64,000 nucleotides of DNA, taken from NCBI RefSeq assembly GCF_000227135.1, contig NC_018263.1, forward strand, positions 1,487,618 to 1,551,617. Direction: 5' to 3'. The stretch comes from Leishmania donovani. Lineage: Eukaryota; Euglenozoa; Kinetoplastea; Trypanosomatida; Trypanosomatidae. Both the position numbers and the translations under genes were made by a program. Shown piece by piece: positions 9,775 through 19,342 of the stretch (the first letter of the stretch is position 1; the number at the start of each line of letters is the position of its first letter). The notes below the pieces were generated by a model, which did not search any database, was not told where the DNA came from, and saw nothing but the letters and a program-made list of their open reading frames with translations.

Positions 9775-12300
9775 ATGGGGCGCCCCTCCCTCATGGAGCG
9801 GTACTTCGCTCAGTGCCAGGCGCATCGCACTTCACCGCACCCGGCGTTTGTTGCCGGTCTCCGCGAGGGCGCGATGGACATAAACTTCGCGGAGATTCCT
9901 CTTGCCGACATCCGCCTCTTTGCGCACGCACTCCTGGACGTGTCCCCAGCAGCTCGCGCCGCGCGTTCGCCAGCAGCACGGTCTCGGAATACATCAGGAC
10001 AGCTGAGTCGACGAGACGCTGCCTCAGACACTAGCCCGTCCTCTCGGCCGAGAACAAGCGCCTTCTCGCGGACGCAGTTCGCCAAGCTTCACTTTTCTTA
10101 CAACGCTACGGTGCCAGCGGCGCAGCTCCCGTGCGGCGCGGCCTCGCCGCCTGCGTCAACGCCTTGGTTCACTCAGAATGAGCCGACGCTGCGGCGTCTG
10201 CCACAGGCAGTGGCGCAGGCAGTGAAGGAAAGCGCCACCACCCTGAGCTCCTTCTCCTGGTGCGGCATGCCGCTCACTAGCATGGCGGTGCAGGGTCGTG
10301 CACCGCTGCAGCAGCAGCGAGGCATTGGACGAGTGCTGCCGTCGCTGACACGCGTTCTCCCACTGTGCCATTGTCTCACCTCCCTGCGCCTGGACGGTGT
10401 CCCACTCTCGCATGCGCAGTTCATGCAGCTGACTACGCCCTTCCCCAAGTCACCTGAGGCATCGGCGGACGGCGGTGTGACGTGGCCGGCGCTGGAGGAG
10501 GCAAGCTTTGTGGGGTGCGGACTGACTGATGCGTGCAAAAACGGCCTCGTGCACCTCATACGTGCCGCCGTGCCGACTGCCTCGGACTCCACGTGGCAGC
10601 GCTCGCTGCGGGGCGGCTACGCGAATCTGGACGATCGACTTTTGCCACGGCCAGCCGGCGGCACCGTGCCTCTCGGTCACTCGGCGACGCGGGGTGTGAA
10701 GGGGCTAGATGCCAGTCAAAACCCGCTGGGCGACGAGACAGCGCGTGCGGTCGCAAACGCTGTTCCCGGCTCCGCCCTACGCTATCTTAACATGTCCAGC
10801 ACCTCCATCACCTGGATGGGCGGCTCCTTGCTAGCTTCGCGTCCGGTGCTGGAGGGCACTGCAATGGAGCTGCTGGACATGAGCAACACGGGCGTCAGCG
10901 AGGTGTTCTCCCACGCCGGGGGTGCTGCGGAGGCAAAGATGCTGGTCGAGTCTAGCGCCGCCGCCGGCTTCCGGGTGCTGGCGCGTGGTATGGGGCAGTT
11001 GCTGGTCCTGAGAGAGTCGGATCGCTCGCCGCAGCAGTCGTGGCTTATTCAAACGACCACTGCTATCGCGCCACAGCCGTCGCCAGCGTCAGCGCCGGAG
11101 CCGCCACACGTGGAGTCCCCCACGATCCCCACGTGCCCCCCGGCCTCCGTGATTGAGATGGAGAGGGTGGCGCCGCCAGCACCACCAGCCCCACCAGCCC
11201 CACCACTGCCATCCTCCAACACTGGCGATCAACACAGCGCTCCACAATCTGTCCATAACTCAGCTGCTGCTCCAGGGCCTGCTGTGAGCCCCTACGGACC
11301 CTGGTGGCCCATGTTCGCCAGTTGGTACGCTGCACGAGACACCAACATTCCCACAAGCTCAGCCGATGCTGCGGCGACAGGTAGCTCTGCTGCTGGTCTG
11401 GTCAAAGGGTATATACCGGTGCCGGTTCCGTTTCCGATGTTGGCTCCCATGCCGATTCCCTATACCGCTCCTCATGGAGAGGATCTCCCCTTCGCCGGTG
11501 CGGCCACCGTGGCTGCCGCCGCCGCCACTTCTCCCCACGAGACGGGTGCTGTGGCTGAGGACAGCACGCCTTTTCCAGAGCGAAGGGTTTCCACCCCTCC
11601 CGCCGACGACCCCATCGACGTGGCGGCAGAGACATCGGTGCCGTTGCCTTCACCTACCTCTTCAGGCGAGAAGCACGACAAGGAGGGTGGCGGGAGTTTC
11701 ACGGGTGGTCTTTCGAACCCCCCTGACGCGGCATCGACAGCGTCCCAAGCTGCGGCCGTTGCCGCGAGCGCGTCTGACGACCTTGTGCACCGGGCGAGCG
11801 AAACCGCCGGGGACCGCAAGTTTCTCCTTGCACTGATCAGCCGCCTCGAGGCACACGAGAGCGACGTCACCGAGCGCCTTGAGGCACAGTACCAGCGAAC
11901 GACAGCGCAGCTGACGTCGTTGGAGAAGGACATGCGCTTTCGCCTTCAGCAACTTGCCGACGCGGATCGCAAGGAGCGGGCGGCAGCGGCGGACCGGCAA
12001 ACGGCCTTGCTCGAGGCCCTGGCCGCCCTCCGCGCCGAGCCGGTTGCCGTGTCTGCGGAGGGCATGACGGAGACGATGCTGCTACAGCTCATGCATCTCA
12101 TAGAGGCGGGGATGGGAAAGGTACAGACGGCGTTGGGCGCAGAAGGCGCTGTAGGTACGAAGAGCGCGAGGGCTGGAGAGAGCAGGGTATCACCGCTGTT
12201 GCGCTCCAAAGAGGCCGCCACCCATGTCGGTGCGGCAACGATCACGGACCGTGATCTGGTGAAGACGGCGAGCCAGCGTCTCAAAGAGCTTGGCTGGTAA
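9775..12300 (+). CDS. CEP78: LRR/coiled-coil protein, probable CEP78 homologue
   Basis: An 841-aa protein. The N-terminus (YFAQCQAH..., FVAGLREGAMDIN at about 24-36) parallels the start of CEP78 (FFSHYEYLC..., RACLREGVLDFN). Degenerate leucine-rich repeats follow to about residue 380. Between them lies STWQRSLRGGYANLD (W274), closely matching the WQESLRxRRPDLD segment that precedes the last repeats of CEP78, then a GLDASQNPLGDETARA repeat like the family's LNxNxLGDxGA. A proline/alanine-rich linker (about 430-640) leads to a coiled coil at about 682-760 and a conserved-looking basic C-terminal end. CEP78 sits at mature centrioles/basal bodies and affects cilium formation (known in animals), so I infer a basal-body or flagellar role. 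The name rests on motif likeness read by eye; a generic LRR protein is the alternative. Confidence 0.68.
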   Translation: MGRPSLMERYFAQCQAHRTSPHPAFVAGLREGAMDINFAEIPLADIRLFAHALLDVSPAARAARSPAARSRNTSGQLSRRDAASDTSPSSRPRTSAFSRTQFAKLHFSYNATVPAAQLPCGAASPPASTPWFTQNEPTLRRLPQAVAQAVKESATTLSSFSWCGMPLTSMAVQGRAPLQQQRGIGRVLPSLTRVLPLCHCLTSLRLDGVPLSHAQFMQLTTPFPKSPEASADGGVTWPALEEASFVGCGLTDACKNGLVHLIRAAVPTASDSTWQRSLRGGYANLDDRLLPRPAGGTVPLGHSATRGVKGLDASQNPLGDETARAVANAVPGSALRYLNMSSTSITWMGGSLLASRPVLEGTAMELLDMSNTGVSEVFSHAGGAAEAKMLVESSAAAGFRVLARGMGQLLVLRESDRSPQQSWLIQTTTAIAPQPSPASAPEPPHVESPTIPTCPPASVIEMERVAPPAPPAPPAPPLPSSNTGDQHSAPQSVHNSAAAPGPAVSPYGPWWPMFASWYAARDTNIPTSSADAAATGSSAAGLVKGYIPVPVPFPMLAPMPIPYTAPHGEDLPFAGAATVAAAAATSPHETGAVAEDSTPFPERRVSTPPADDPIDVAAETSVPLPSPTSSGEKHDKEGGGSFTGGLSNPPDAASTASQAAAVAASASDDLVHRASETAGDRKFLLALISRLEAHESDVTERLEAQYQRTTAQLTSLEKDMRFRLQQLADADRKERAAAADRQTALLEALAALRAEPVAVSAEGMTETMLLQLMHLIEAGMGKVQTALGAEGAVGTKSARAGESRVSPLLRSKEAATHVGAATITDRDLVKTASQRLKELGW

Positions 12301-12936
12301 GCACTGCGCACGACGCTTTCGTTTGTGTGTGCCTTTTTTTTTTCGCAATCGCTCTGTGATGGGCCGCCGCTTCGTCGATCGGCGCCGTCGTCAGGCTGCT
12401 GTTCCTCTCTCGACTCCAGCGGCGTATGCACCTGCGTGCCAGACCACGCCAATGCGCTGGCGCGCATGCGACATGCACACACAAGCGCATACATGCACGA
12501 ACACAAACACATCAGCGGCACGCGTGCACACGGACGCATCCACCATCGCGTGGCAGCAGAGGAAATGCCACACTTGCGGTGCTTGCGGGCGGTCTCTCCC
12601 GGCTCTTTCATTCGCGTTTGCTTGCCGTGCTGGGTGAATGTGGGCACGCACACCGTCTCAGGCCTCTCTCTCTCTCACTGTGCATTGATCCCGCCTCTCC
12701 CTTTTTCCCCCGTCGCTCTTTCCCCCCTCTCCCTCTCACACACACACGGGCATGATGGGGCCACGCTCACGACTCCAACCCGACCCATCCACAGCAGTGC
12801 CAACTCGACTCAACACACCTTCTCCGTTCTTTGGTGTCTACTTCTCTCGCCCCTCGCCTGTTTGCTTGTAGCCTTCCTTACAGAAACCAAGAAATCTAAA
12901 ACACAGCTCATCTTCGTCTCTCGTACCTCAGCAACA
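12301..12936. other. Intergenic region upstream of eIF3i
   Basis: Spacer with CA-rich segments and the eIF3i splice-acceptor region. An open frame in phase with eIF3i runs back to 12325 but has no homology and sits in T/C-rich DNA, so I treat it as leader. Confidence 0.65.
12837..12883 (+). promoter_or_regulatory. Predicted trans-splice acceptor for eIF3i
   Basis: A pyrimidine-rich tract ends in CCTTCCTTACAG (AG at 12882-12883), 53 bases before the ATG at 12937. A second AG (TTGTAG) lies 13 bases earlier. Confidence 0.65.
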
Positions 12937-14007
12937 ATGACGGCCGCCGTGGATCTCGAAGGCGTGGCGCTTCACGGCCATATGAAGGGTGTGACAATGC
13001 TAAAGTTCAATCGCGACGGCGACCTTCTCTTTTCATCTGCCAAGGACACGAACTGCAGCGCGTGCTGCTGGCAGGTAAAGACGGGCAAGCTGCTCGGCTC
13101 CTACACAACGGTGGGTCAGGTGGAAGGTCGCACGTACGATGCGGCCATGGTGGCGCTAGATGTGAACCGGGAGTCCACACTTTTGGCGACCGCCAGCGCG
13201 GGCGAGGAGGTGCTTCTGTGGAGCGTAGAGTCTGGTGCTCTTCTTGGCTCCGTGAGCCGCAGCCTATCGTCCGGCGCCAGCGTCGGCTTCTCGCACGATG
13301 ACACGCTGATGATGGTGGCCACAAAGGGCCGCTCCAGCACAAGCTCGGCGATTCAGGTCTACAACGTACCCTTCACGGTGCCCAAGGCCGGTGAGGACAT
13401 CGCCCCTGTCAAGACGCCCTTCACCACTTTTTCCACCTTCGAGACCCCGGACACGATCACGTGGGCCGCCTGGGGGCCGACGAACGAGACGATCTACTAC
13501 TCCGAGGGCGGCTACATGAACATCCTCGACGTGGAGGCAAACAAGGTGATCCGCAGTCGCCAGATTCACGAGGACGAGAACGAGGTGATCAACCGCTTCA
13601 GCTGGGACCCTAACTACCTCGCCTTAGCCACCGCCTCGACCGACAAGACGTCTCACCTCATAGACTTCCGCGACCTGGCCACCATTCAGGTGTACCGGAG
13701 CGACGTCCCGGTGAACGACGTGTCGATCAGCCCAAACGCCGACCACGTAATCCTCGGCGGTGGCATGGATGCCGCTTCTGTGACGACGCAAGGCGGGCAG
13801 TCCATCTTCGAGGTTAAGTTCTTTCACAAGGTTCACGGCCACCAGCTCGGCCAACTGCGCTGCCACTTTGGTACAATCAATGCCATGTCCTTCCACCCCG
13901 ACGGTCGCGGCTTCGCCAGCGCCAGCTACGACGGTCTCATCAAGATGTACCGTTTCGGCGACTCGTACGATTCCACGCCTGGCGCGCAGCCTCTGTGGAC
14001 GCTGTAG
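12937..14007 (+). CDS. EIF3I: Translation initiation factor eIF3 subunit i (TRIP-1-like)
   Basis: The 356-aa WD40 protein has the hallmark eIF3i beginning: LHGHMKGVTMLKFNRDGDLLFSSAKD, followed by the unusual replacement of the family's xxxxVW with a CCWQVKTGKLLGSY repeat. Seven WD-type repeats fill the protein. The last (LGQLRCHFGTINAMSFHPDGRGFASASYDGLIKMYRF) matches the highly conserved eIF3i C-terminal repeat (GHFGPINxxAFHPDGxSYxSGGEDGYxRxHxF). eIF3i binds eIF3b/g and supports 43S recruitment in the cytosol. Length fits the family (about 325-350 aa elsewhere). The ATG at 12937 is the first after the splice acceptor in the right frame and starts directly before the first repeat. Confidence 0.92.
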   Translation: MTAAVDLEGVALHGHMKGVTMLKFNRDGDLLFSSAKDTNCSACCWQVKTGKLLGSYTTVGQVEGRTYDAAMVALDVNRESTLLATASAGEEVLLWSVESGALLGSVSRSLSSGASVGFSHDDTLMMVATKGRSSTSSAIQVYNVPFTVPKAGEDIAPVKTPFTTFSTFETPDTITWAAWGPTNETIYYSEGGYMNILDVEANKVIRSRQIHEDENEVINRFSWDPNYLALATASTDKTSHLIDFRDLATIQVYRSDVPVNDVSISPNADHVILGGGMDAASVTTQGGQSIFEVKFFHKVHGHQLGQLRCHFGTINAMSFHPDGRGFASASYDGLIKMYRFGDSYDSTPGAQPLWTL

Positions 14008-14131
14008 AGAGGTGAATACGGCGAAGAGAAGGCTCTCTCTGTGTATGCTTGTATGCGTGTGCTTGCTTGGGAACGTGTGCACACATCACATCTGTTTTTG
14101 TGCTGCTCGCCCTTCGATTGGTGCACGGGCG

Positions 14132-14220
14132 TCTGCCTGCCTGCCTGCCTGTCCGTCTGTCTGTCTGTCTGTGTGCTTGTGTGCACATGTGTGTATGTGC
14201 GTGTGTCTGTGTGCCTTCGT
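14132..14220. repeat. (CTGC)n/(CTGT)n then GT-rich tract
   Basis: Tandem CTGC units change to CTGT units and then to GTGT-rich sequence, downstream of eIF3i. Confidence 0.8.
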
Positions 14221-15311
14221 GCGTCTTCTCGTTCTATCTGGTAGGGAGCTTTACCTTTCTTGGTGTGTGTGCGCGTGTGTGAAGGTATCTCATGTGCCGG
14301 TGGTTGTCTTGTTCGCATTTTTAAAGAGGTAAACGCCCGCCGTTGTGCAGACGGGTGCGTGTGAGTAAGCATAACTGACTCTCCCTCTCTCCTAGTGGAA
14401 AGACCGGCTAGGGGTCACCTACTAAAGAAGGAATGCAAGTTGACTAATAATCAGGGGAGCTTTCAGGCGCAGAGGCGTTGACATACGGAGAGGAGGAGAG
14501 GAGGGGTCCTCGGTGAGAGGAATGGTGGCGGTACAAGCGGGGCTGTGCTTTCTCCAACTTCTCGCTCCGTGCGCTTAGCGATAACTGTCCTTCTCCACGG
14601 ATGCACGGCTGCGTTCGTGAGCGGCTGGGCAGCGCGGCGAAGGGCCGGCGAGAGTTTGTGCAGGGTAGAGGGGGTGGGGAGAAGCGATGATCCTGCCGCG
14701 GCTCGTGCGTCAGTGTGCATCACTCTTTTTCGTTGTTGTTTTCCTTCCCCTCTCCTTTCCTCAGCGCCCCCTTTTTTTTTTCACGGCCACTGCAGCAAGT
14801 GCATGCACCGGCCTTGTCGACCTCGCATGCTTTAAATCTTCGCACGCTGCTTACCAACGCACCTTCACCTACGCTCTCGCTCCCTCTTTTGCCTACTTTG
14901 TAACCAACCCTACGTATTTTCAAGTCGCCTGTCGGCCTGTGCGTGTGTGGCTTTCGTAGTGGCTATCAAACTTTACCTGCCACCCAGTGCGTGAGGCCCC
15001 CGCCGCTTTCGCGCTCACATCCGCAAACAAAGGAACCGCAAGAAAACACAGTGGCTTTTTTTTTTCGCACGCCTTATATTTCGATCTCGCACAGCGTATC
15101 TCGAAGACGGTTTCGCTGCCGCAACGAAGTTCTGTTCATATCGACGACTCCTGTGTTTTTTCGGCAGGAGGGGTGAGGGAGGGTGAGGGCCTTCCTCGAG
15201 CTGGTTCGTTTCGCCCTCATATTAGCGCTTATCGAAAACAGGTGAACGGAATTGGTCACTGCACACTCTGTGGCCGTATGTGGAGCGCCCTTTTGAGGCT
15301 CCTTGTGCTTC

Positions 15312-15345
15312 ATTACCTCCCTCCATCCTTTTCCTCTTTTCACAG
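15312..15345 (+). promoter_or_regulatory. Predicted trans-splice acceptor, MAM33-family gene
   Basis: The long T/C tract ...TTTTCCTCTTTTCACAG ends in AG at 15344-15345. No ATG in the gene's frame occurs between it and 15479. Confidence 0.6.
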
Positions 15346-15478
15346 ATTTATCCAACACCTCGCAAACGCGACGTGGCGCGTATACCTCGATTTCCTCGAC
15401 GTGCTCCTTCACGGTTTGTGTCAACGCTTTTTTTTTTGTTTCGCCTGCACCACCTCTACGCTTTGGTAGTTGGAGCGG

Positions 15479-16663
15479 ATGTGGTGCCTCAAGAGGGTGC
15501 CGCGCGGCCCCTCTCTCGCGCGGGGCTCGGCGGCAATCGTCGGGATGCCTCGTCGCTTTCGAGCAGTGCAGGAAGCATCTGTACTGTGCTCGCTGACTGT
15601 CGTCGCACATGGCCGTCGTACCCTCTCCACCGAGGAGCTGGTGGACGAGGAAACACAATGGACGCGTGCGATGGGCAGCAAGTACGGCTTTGGCAACTAC
15701 CAGCTCTTCCGGGCGCTCTACAAGGACCTGTGTGACGAGATCCGGCGCGAGTACTACACAAAGCCCCCGCCCCCACCACCCGCGACAAGGACCACAGGGG
15801 TCTCGCCTTCGCTAGCTGCGCCAGAAGCGTCACCCGAGGTGCACGGAGGCGCAGATTCAGGTGCCAATGACACTTCCTCCGGTGCCACAAAGCATAGTAG
15901 TGTGGCAGGCGGCGCTGATGCAACATCATCTTTAACGCAAGGAGGAGGGATGCCAGCAGCTTCTCAGCGTGAGGACAGCACCGGCGAAACGGCGCGCGCA
16001 GCCCGGGAAACTGCGGCGACTCCTCCTTCGCAGCCGGAAGAAACATATGGGGATGGCTCCTGGTCTGTGCAGCATCGCCCTGAAGATAACGTCGTTGTGT
16101 TTCATCGGGGTGCCGTGAAGAGGGGCCGTCTTGCCGCCGTGCATGCGTGGGCGCGCATCGAGCTGAAGGACCCGCCGCGGCTGAACGCCGTGCTCACCTT
16201 TGCTGACTGGATCCCGATCGAGGTGTGCGTGGAGCGAAACGGTATCGTCATCCACTTCTCCATGGCATCGAACGAGGGCGGTATGCACATGCGCAACGTT
16301 CGGGTGTACGCACCAAAGTCGGCGGAGGAGCGCGCGGTGCTCCTGGACCCGTCTGACGACGGCGAGTACGCGCGGAAGAACTTCTACTATGACGGGCCAT
16401 GCCTGTGGCACCTGGAGCTGGATATGCTGAACGAGCTTTACGATGTTATGCAAGACCATGGCGTCACCCTTGACTGGATTCGATGGGCCGCTTCGTGGGT
16501 TTTCTACCTGGAGCACGTCAATTACCTGCGGTGGAATTTGGGAATGCTAGAGGAGCTCATTCCCTCTTCCCTGCGCGGCCCTGAGGAGGACTTCTTGTTG
16601 CCCGTGGAAAAGGCCCTGCTGGCGGAGCCTGTCGAAGACTGGCTCAGAGCCCACAGCATCTAG
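15479..16663 (+). CDS. Mitochondrial MAM33/p32-family protein (p22-like)
   Basis: Predicted 394 aa. Residues 1-50 are basic with few acids, with a likely presequence (CLKRVPRGPSLARG... GRRTLS), pointing to the mitochondrial matrix. After a Pro run and a Ser/Ala/Gly-rich linker (about 95-185), the C-terminal half is the MAM33/gC1qBP (p32) fold: a beta-rich segment (VCVERNGIVIHFSM; NVRVY) and acidic patches (DPSDDGEY) lead to two long terminal helices (CLWHLELDMLNELYDVM...; AASWVFYLEHVNYLRWN...). These acidic doughnut trimers bind basic proteins or RNA-binding partners. In trypanosomatids the p22 member associates with RNA editing factors (established knowledge), but whether this is the p22 orthologue or a longer paralogue is inference. 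The start is ATG 15479; the frame runs three codons further up but begins with TTG. Confidence 0.82.
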   Translation: MWCLKRVPRGPSLARGSAAIVGMPRRFRAVQEASVLCSLTVVAHGRRTLSTEELVDEETQWTRAMGSKYGFGNYQLFRALYKDLCDEIRREYYTKPPPPPPATRTTGVSPSLAAPEASPEVHGGADSGANDTSSGATKHSSVAGGADATSSLTQGGGMPAASQREDSTGETARAARETAATPPSQPEETYGDGSWSVQHRPEDNVVVFHRGAVKRGRLAAVHAWARIELKDPPRLNAVLTFADWIPIEVCVERNGIVIHFSMASNEGGMHMRNVRVYAPKSAEERAVLLDPSDDGEYARKNFYYDGPCLWHLELDMLNELYDVMQDHGVTLDWIRWAASWVFYLEHVNYLRWNLGMLEELIPSSLRGPEEDFLLPVEKALLAEPVEDWLRAHSI

Positions 16664-17575
16664 CGATGAGACGGCGAAGACAAAACCCACGTGCAAGCAT
16701 GCGTGCACGCGCGGATGTGTGAGGCAGCGGCATTGCGGAGGACAAAGAGTCAGCCTGCTGAGTGCTAGGTGGGTGGGTGGGTCGTAGGACACAACAGCAG
16801 CGTCGACGAGGTAGAAAGAAGGGTGGGGGTGGGGCAAGACTGCCGGTATTGTTGGTAGCTGCAGCGGTCACACAAAGACGTCTCTTCACGCAAAAGAAAG
16901 AGGAGACCAACAAAAAGGAACGAGCTACAAGCGCACCCAGCGGAAGGCGGCGCGAGGCGCAGGCACAGAAGAGAGAAGAAAGAGGGACACGGATGAGAGA
17001 GGCGACTCTTTTTTTTTTTTTCGTGTATGGTGGAGGGAGCACACGGGTGCAGAGGCGGCACGAGGTCGTGTGGGTTTGCGCGCATGTGAGGGCTGTGCTG
17101 TTTCCCTTTTCTGCTGCTCGTGATAGAGGCACAGATCCGCTGCAGTCGAGCTCGCTCGGATGCACACAGGGAAACGCAGATACTCGCCTTCTTGTTCCGT
17201 CCGACCCACCTATCTCATCTCGTGCGCTTGTGTATGTGTGTGTGTGTGTGGGGGGGGGGGCGGCGCACACGTTTTCGTTGTGCATAACCTGTGTTTCTGC
17301 GGGCGCTTGGCCCATCGACTTTTACAACTACTCCCTCTTATCCCGCGTGTGCATCCCCCGTGATCCACAAGGCAGCGTTTTGCTCACTGCACCGCGGCTC
17401 TTCGCGTTCACGGGCTCGCACTGGGGTCATGATGCACTCGATGCCTCTGAGTTGTCCCTGCTTGTTTTGTTTTTCCTTCTCCGTCTCGCTCACGTTCGAC
17501 TGTTTCCGCATGCATTTCTCCTTCTTTTGAGCTCGCCCTTGAACAGGGGACATGGCAGTGTGCTGGTAGCATCAG
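16664..17575. other. Intergenic region
   Basis: Purine-rich then pyrimidine-rich spacer with a (TG)n/G-run at 17231-17260. No gene recognised. TTCTTTTGAG (AG at 17530-17531) is a weak candidate acceptor for the next gene. Confidence 0.65.
17231..17260. repeat. (TG)n followed by a G homopolymer
   Basis: A TG dinucleotide run passes directly into about ten G residues. Confidence 0.85.
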
Positions 17576-18403
17576 ATGCTAGGGGAGGATCTAGACATCG
17601 GCTTCTACGCAGAGGACGCGTACGCGGCGTACGTGACAGACCTTGCGACATCGTTGCACCTCGTTCCGCACTTTCGCAGTGCCCGCGGTGCAACGCTGGA
17701 GGTGGTCTTTACCGGTCCCTTCCGGGACTTGTCTGCGTATGAGGAGGCGGTCAAGCAGGGGAAGCTCGTCCCTTACGCCGAGTTGCCATGGCCCGTCGCC
17801 GAGGATCGGGGTGTTCAAGGGGTTTCCGGACCGACTCTTAGCGTCACCCTGCACGGCTGGATCGAGAAGCTGAATGCCGCTCGCAAAGTGCAACTGATGG
17901 AGCCACTCTTTCCGGCTGCCGAGCTCGGCGCGACCATCGCAGAGACACGTGTAATGAGCGATGCTGGCAACTCAGCACCGTGCGCGTTTGCCTCGACTTC
18001 GCCGCCCTGTGCGGCGGAGTCCGCAGGCACCTCAAGCGAGAACGACACTCATCCCCCACTTAAGCTGTCACGCTTCCGCATTGCCGGCAGCCTGGATTTC
18101 CTCCTGCACCTCTCCAGCCGCGACTTGCCCATGGGCGAGAGCAGCGTCCCGGTCGACTCTCCAAGCGCGGATGGACGTGATCAAGCAAACCCCGATTTCG
18201 CAGGCGACGCTGAAGACGCAACGCGCGCGGCTCACGAGTGTCGTGATGCACTCGAGCAGCGCGATGACGTTGCCCTAGCCCGTAACGCGGTGAACACGGT
18301 CATCAAAATTGCGCAGATGGCGGAGGAGCACCCTGGTGAGGTAGGCAACGTCTTTGCCGATGCGAAGGAGCGTGTCGAGTACATCCAGTTTAGCGCACAA
18401 TAG
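17576..18403 (+). CDS. Conserved-looking protein of unknown function, 275 aa
   Basis: I do not recognise the family. The frame has an ATG start, strong G/C at third positions and a coherent composition, so it is very likely a gene. The first half is compact and mixed alpha/beta in character (LEVVFTGPFRDLSAYEEAVKQG; GPTLSVTLHGWIEKLNAARK). A Ser/Ala/Cys-rich linker spans about 125-160; then comes a segment LSRFRIAGSLDFLLHLSSRDLP (about 162-183) and an acidic helical tail (DALEQRDDVALARNAVN...). No signal peptide, membrane span or metal-binding motif is visible. It is probably cytosolic. Neighbours (MAM33-like upstream, SAHH downstream) give no functional hint. Confidence 0.75.
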   Translation: MLGEDLDIGFYAEDAYAAYVTDLATSLHLVPHFRSARGATLEVVFTGPFRDLSAYEEAVKQGKLVPYAELPWPVAEDRGVQGVSGPTLSVTLHGWIEKLNAARKVQLMEPLFPAAELGATIAETRVMSDAGNSAPCAFASTSPPCAAESAGTSSENDTHPPLKLSRFRIAGSLDFLLHLSSRDLPMGESSVPVDSPSADGRDQANPDFAGDAEDATRAAHECRDALEQRDDVALARNAVNTVIKIAQMAEEHPGEVGNVFADAKERVEYIQFSAQ

Positions 18404-18477
18404 CCCTCACTTGCTTGTACTTCTCTTTCTGTTCTTCCCACACAAGTGAGGTCGGTGCGTTGCGTCTTCTTTCAGCT

Positions 18478-18500
18478 ACGGTGGTGGTGGTGGTGGTGTG
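18478..18500. repeat. (GGT)n microsatellite
   Basis: GGT trinucleotide run downstream of the 275-aa gene. Confidence 0.8.
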
Positions 18501-19307
18501 GGCGGTTGCCTGTATCAAGCGCGGGCGAGTGAGTTACGGCGCGTGCCGCACATCGCCACCGTCACATCTCGAGTACACCAGACAATAAGCGGAGGGGGAA
18601 AACAGCACACATGAATCATCGCCAACGGAGACGCCGTGCGCCTCTTGTTGGACGCCTTTGTTCATTATTATCACTTTTTCGTCTGCATCTGACCACAAGG
18701 TTCCCCGGCGTTCCCTAAGGCGGCACCGCTACGGAGCTGTTTCTAGGTGATGCCTGTCAGGTGGCCTACCATCCGTCAGCGATCCCGGTGGACTTTCATT
18801 TGCATCTGGAAGACTACTAAGGCAGCGGAGGGGGCGGAGGACTCGGCGACGCCAAACGCGTTATGAAGAGATGAAAGGCGTTGTCAGTCACGCATCGCCT
18901 TTGCAATGAAAGGCATATGCCATCCTTGACAAACTCTTCTTCCACCGTCCCACCTCTCCTCCGTTTGCTCCCCCCTCTCCCCTTATCGTCTTTGTGTGTG
19001 TCTTCGCCGCCTTCTCATTGGCCCGTCTTCCTCTCGTGGTGTGTGTCCATGCCCCTTGTCGATCTACTCATCGACACGCCGGGCGCTGCCGAGACACCTT
19101 ACCTCCCTTCATCCCACTCACACACCTTTTCCATTTGTGGTTCGCCGCTCCTTGCCCTCCACCCCCCCCCCGTTGCGCGTTCCTTTTATATATAATGCGC
19201 GTCGACTAGAAAAAGTGAAAGTCTCTCTTCATATCTCCCTCTCCTACTCACCCTTTCATCTTCCCATTGTCCACGCTGGCCACCTGACGCATCGGAAGCG
19301 CTGCCGT

Positions 19308-19329
19308 GTTTTCTTCTTTCCCGTTTCAG
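19308..19329 (+). promoter_or_regulatory. Predicted trans-splice acceptor for SAHH
   Basis: A near-pure pyrimidine tract ends in CCCGTTTCAG (AG at 19328-19329), 13 bases before the ATG. This is one of the clearest acceptors in the window and gives a very short leader. Confidence 0.75.
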
Positions 19330-19342
19330 TCGAACTGCAATC

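Larger units (their letters stand above)
14008..15478. other. Intergenic region, eIF3i to MAM33-family gene
   Basis: It contains a (CTGC/CTGT)n tetranucleotide tract at about 14132-14175 with GT-rich continuation, pyrimidine tracts, and the splice-acceptor region of the next gene. No gene seen. Confidence 0.7.
18404..19342. other. Intergenic region upstream of SAHH
   Basis: It has a (GGT)n run at about 18478-18500 and pyrimidine tracts. A 70-codon frame at 18611-18822, interrupted by TAA at 18716, has a protein-like second part but no recognisable identity. Confidence 0.6.
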
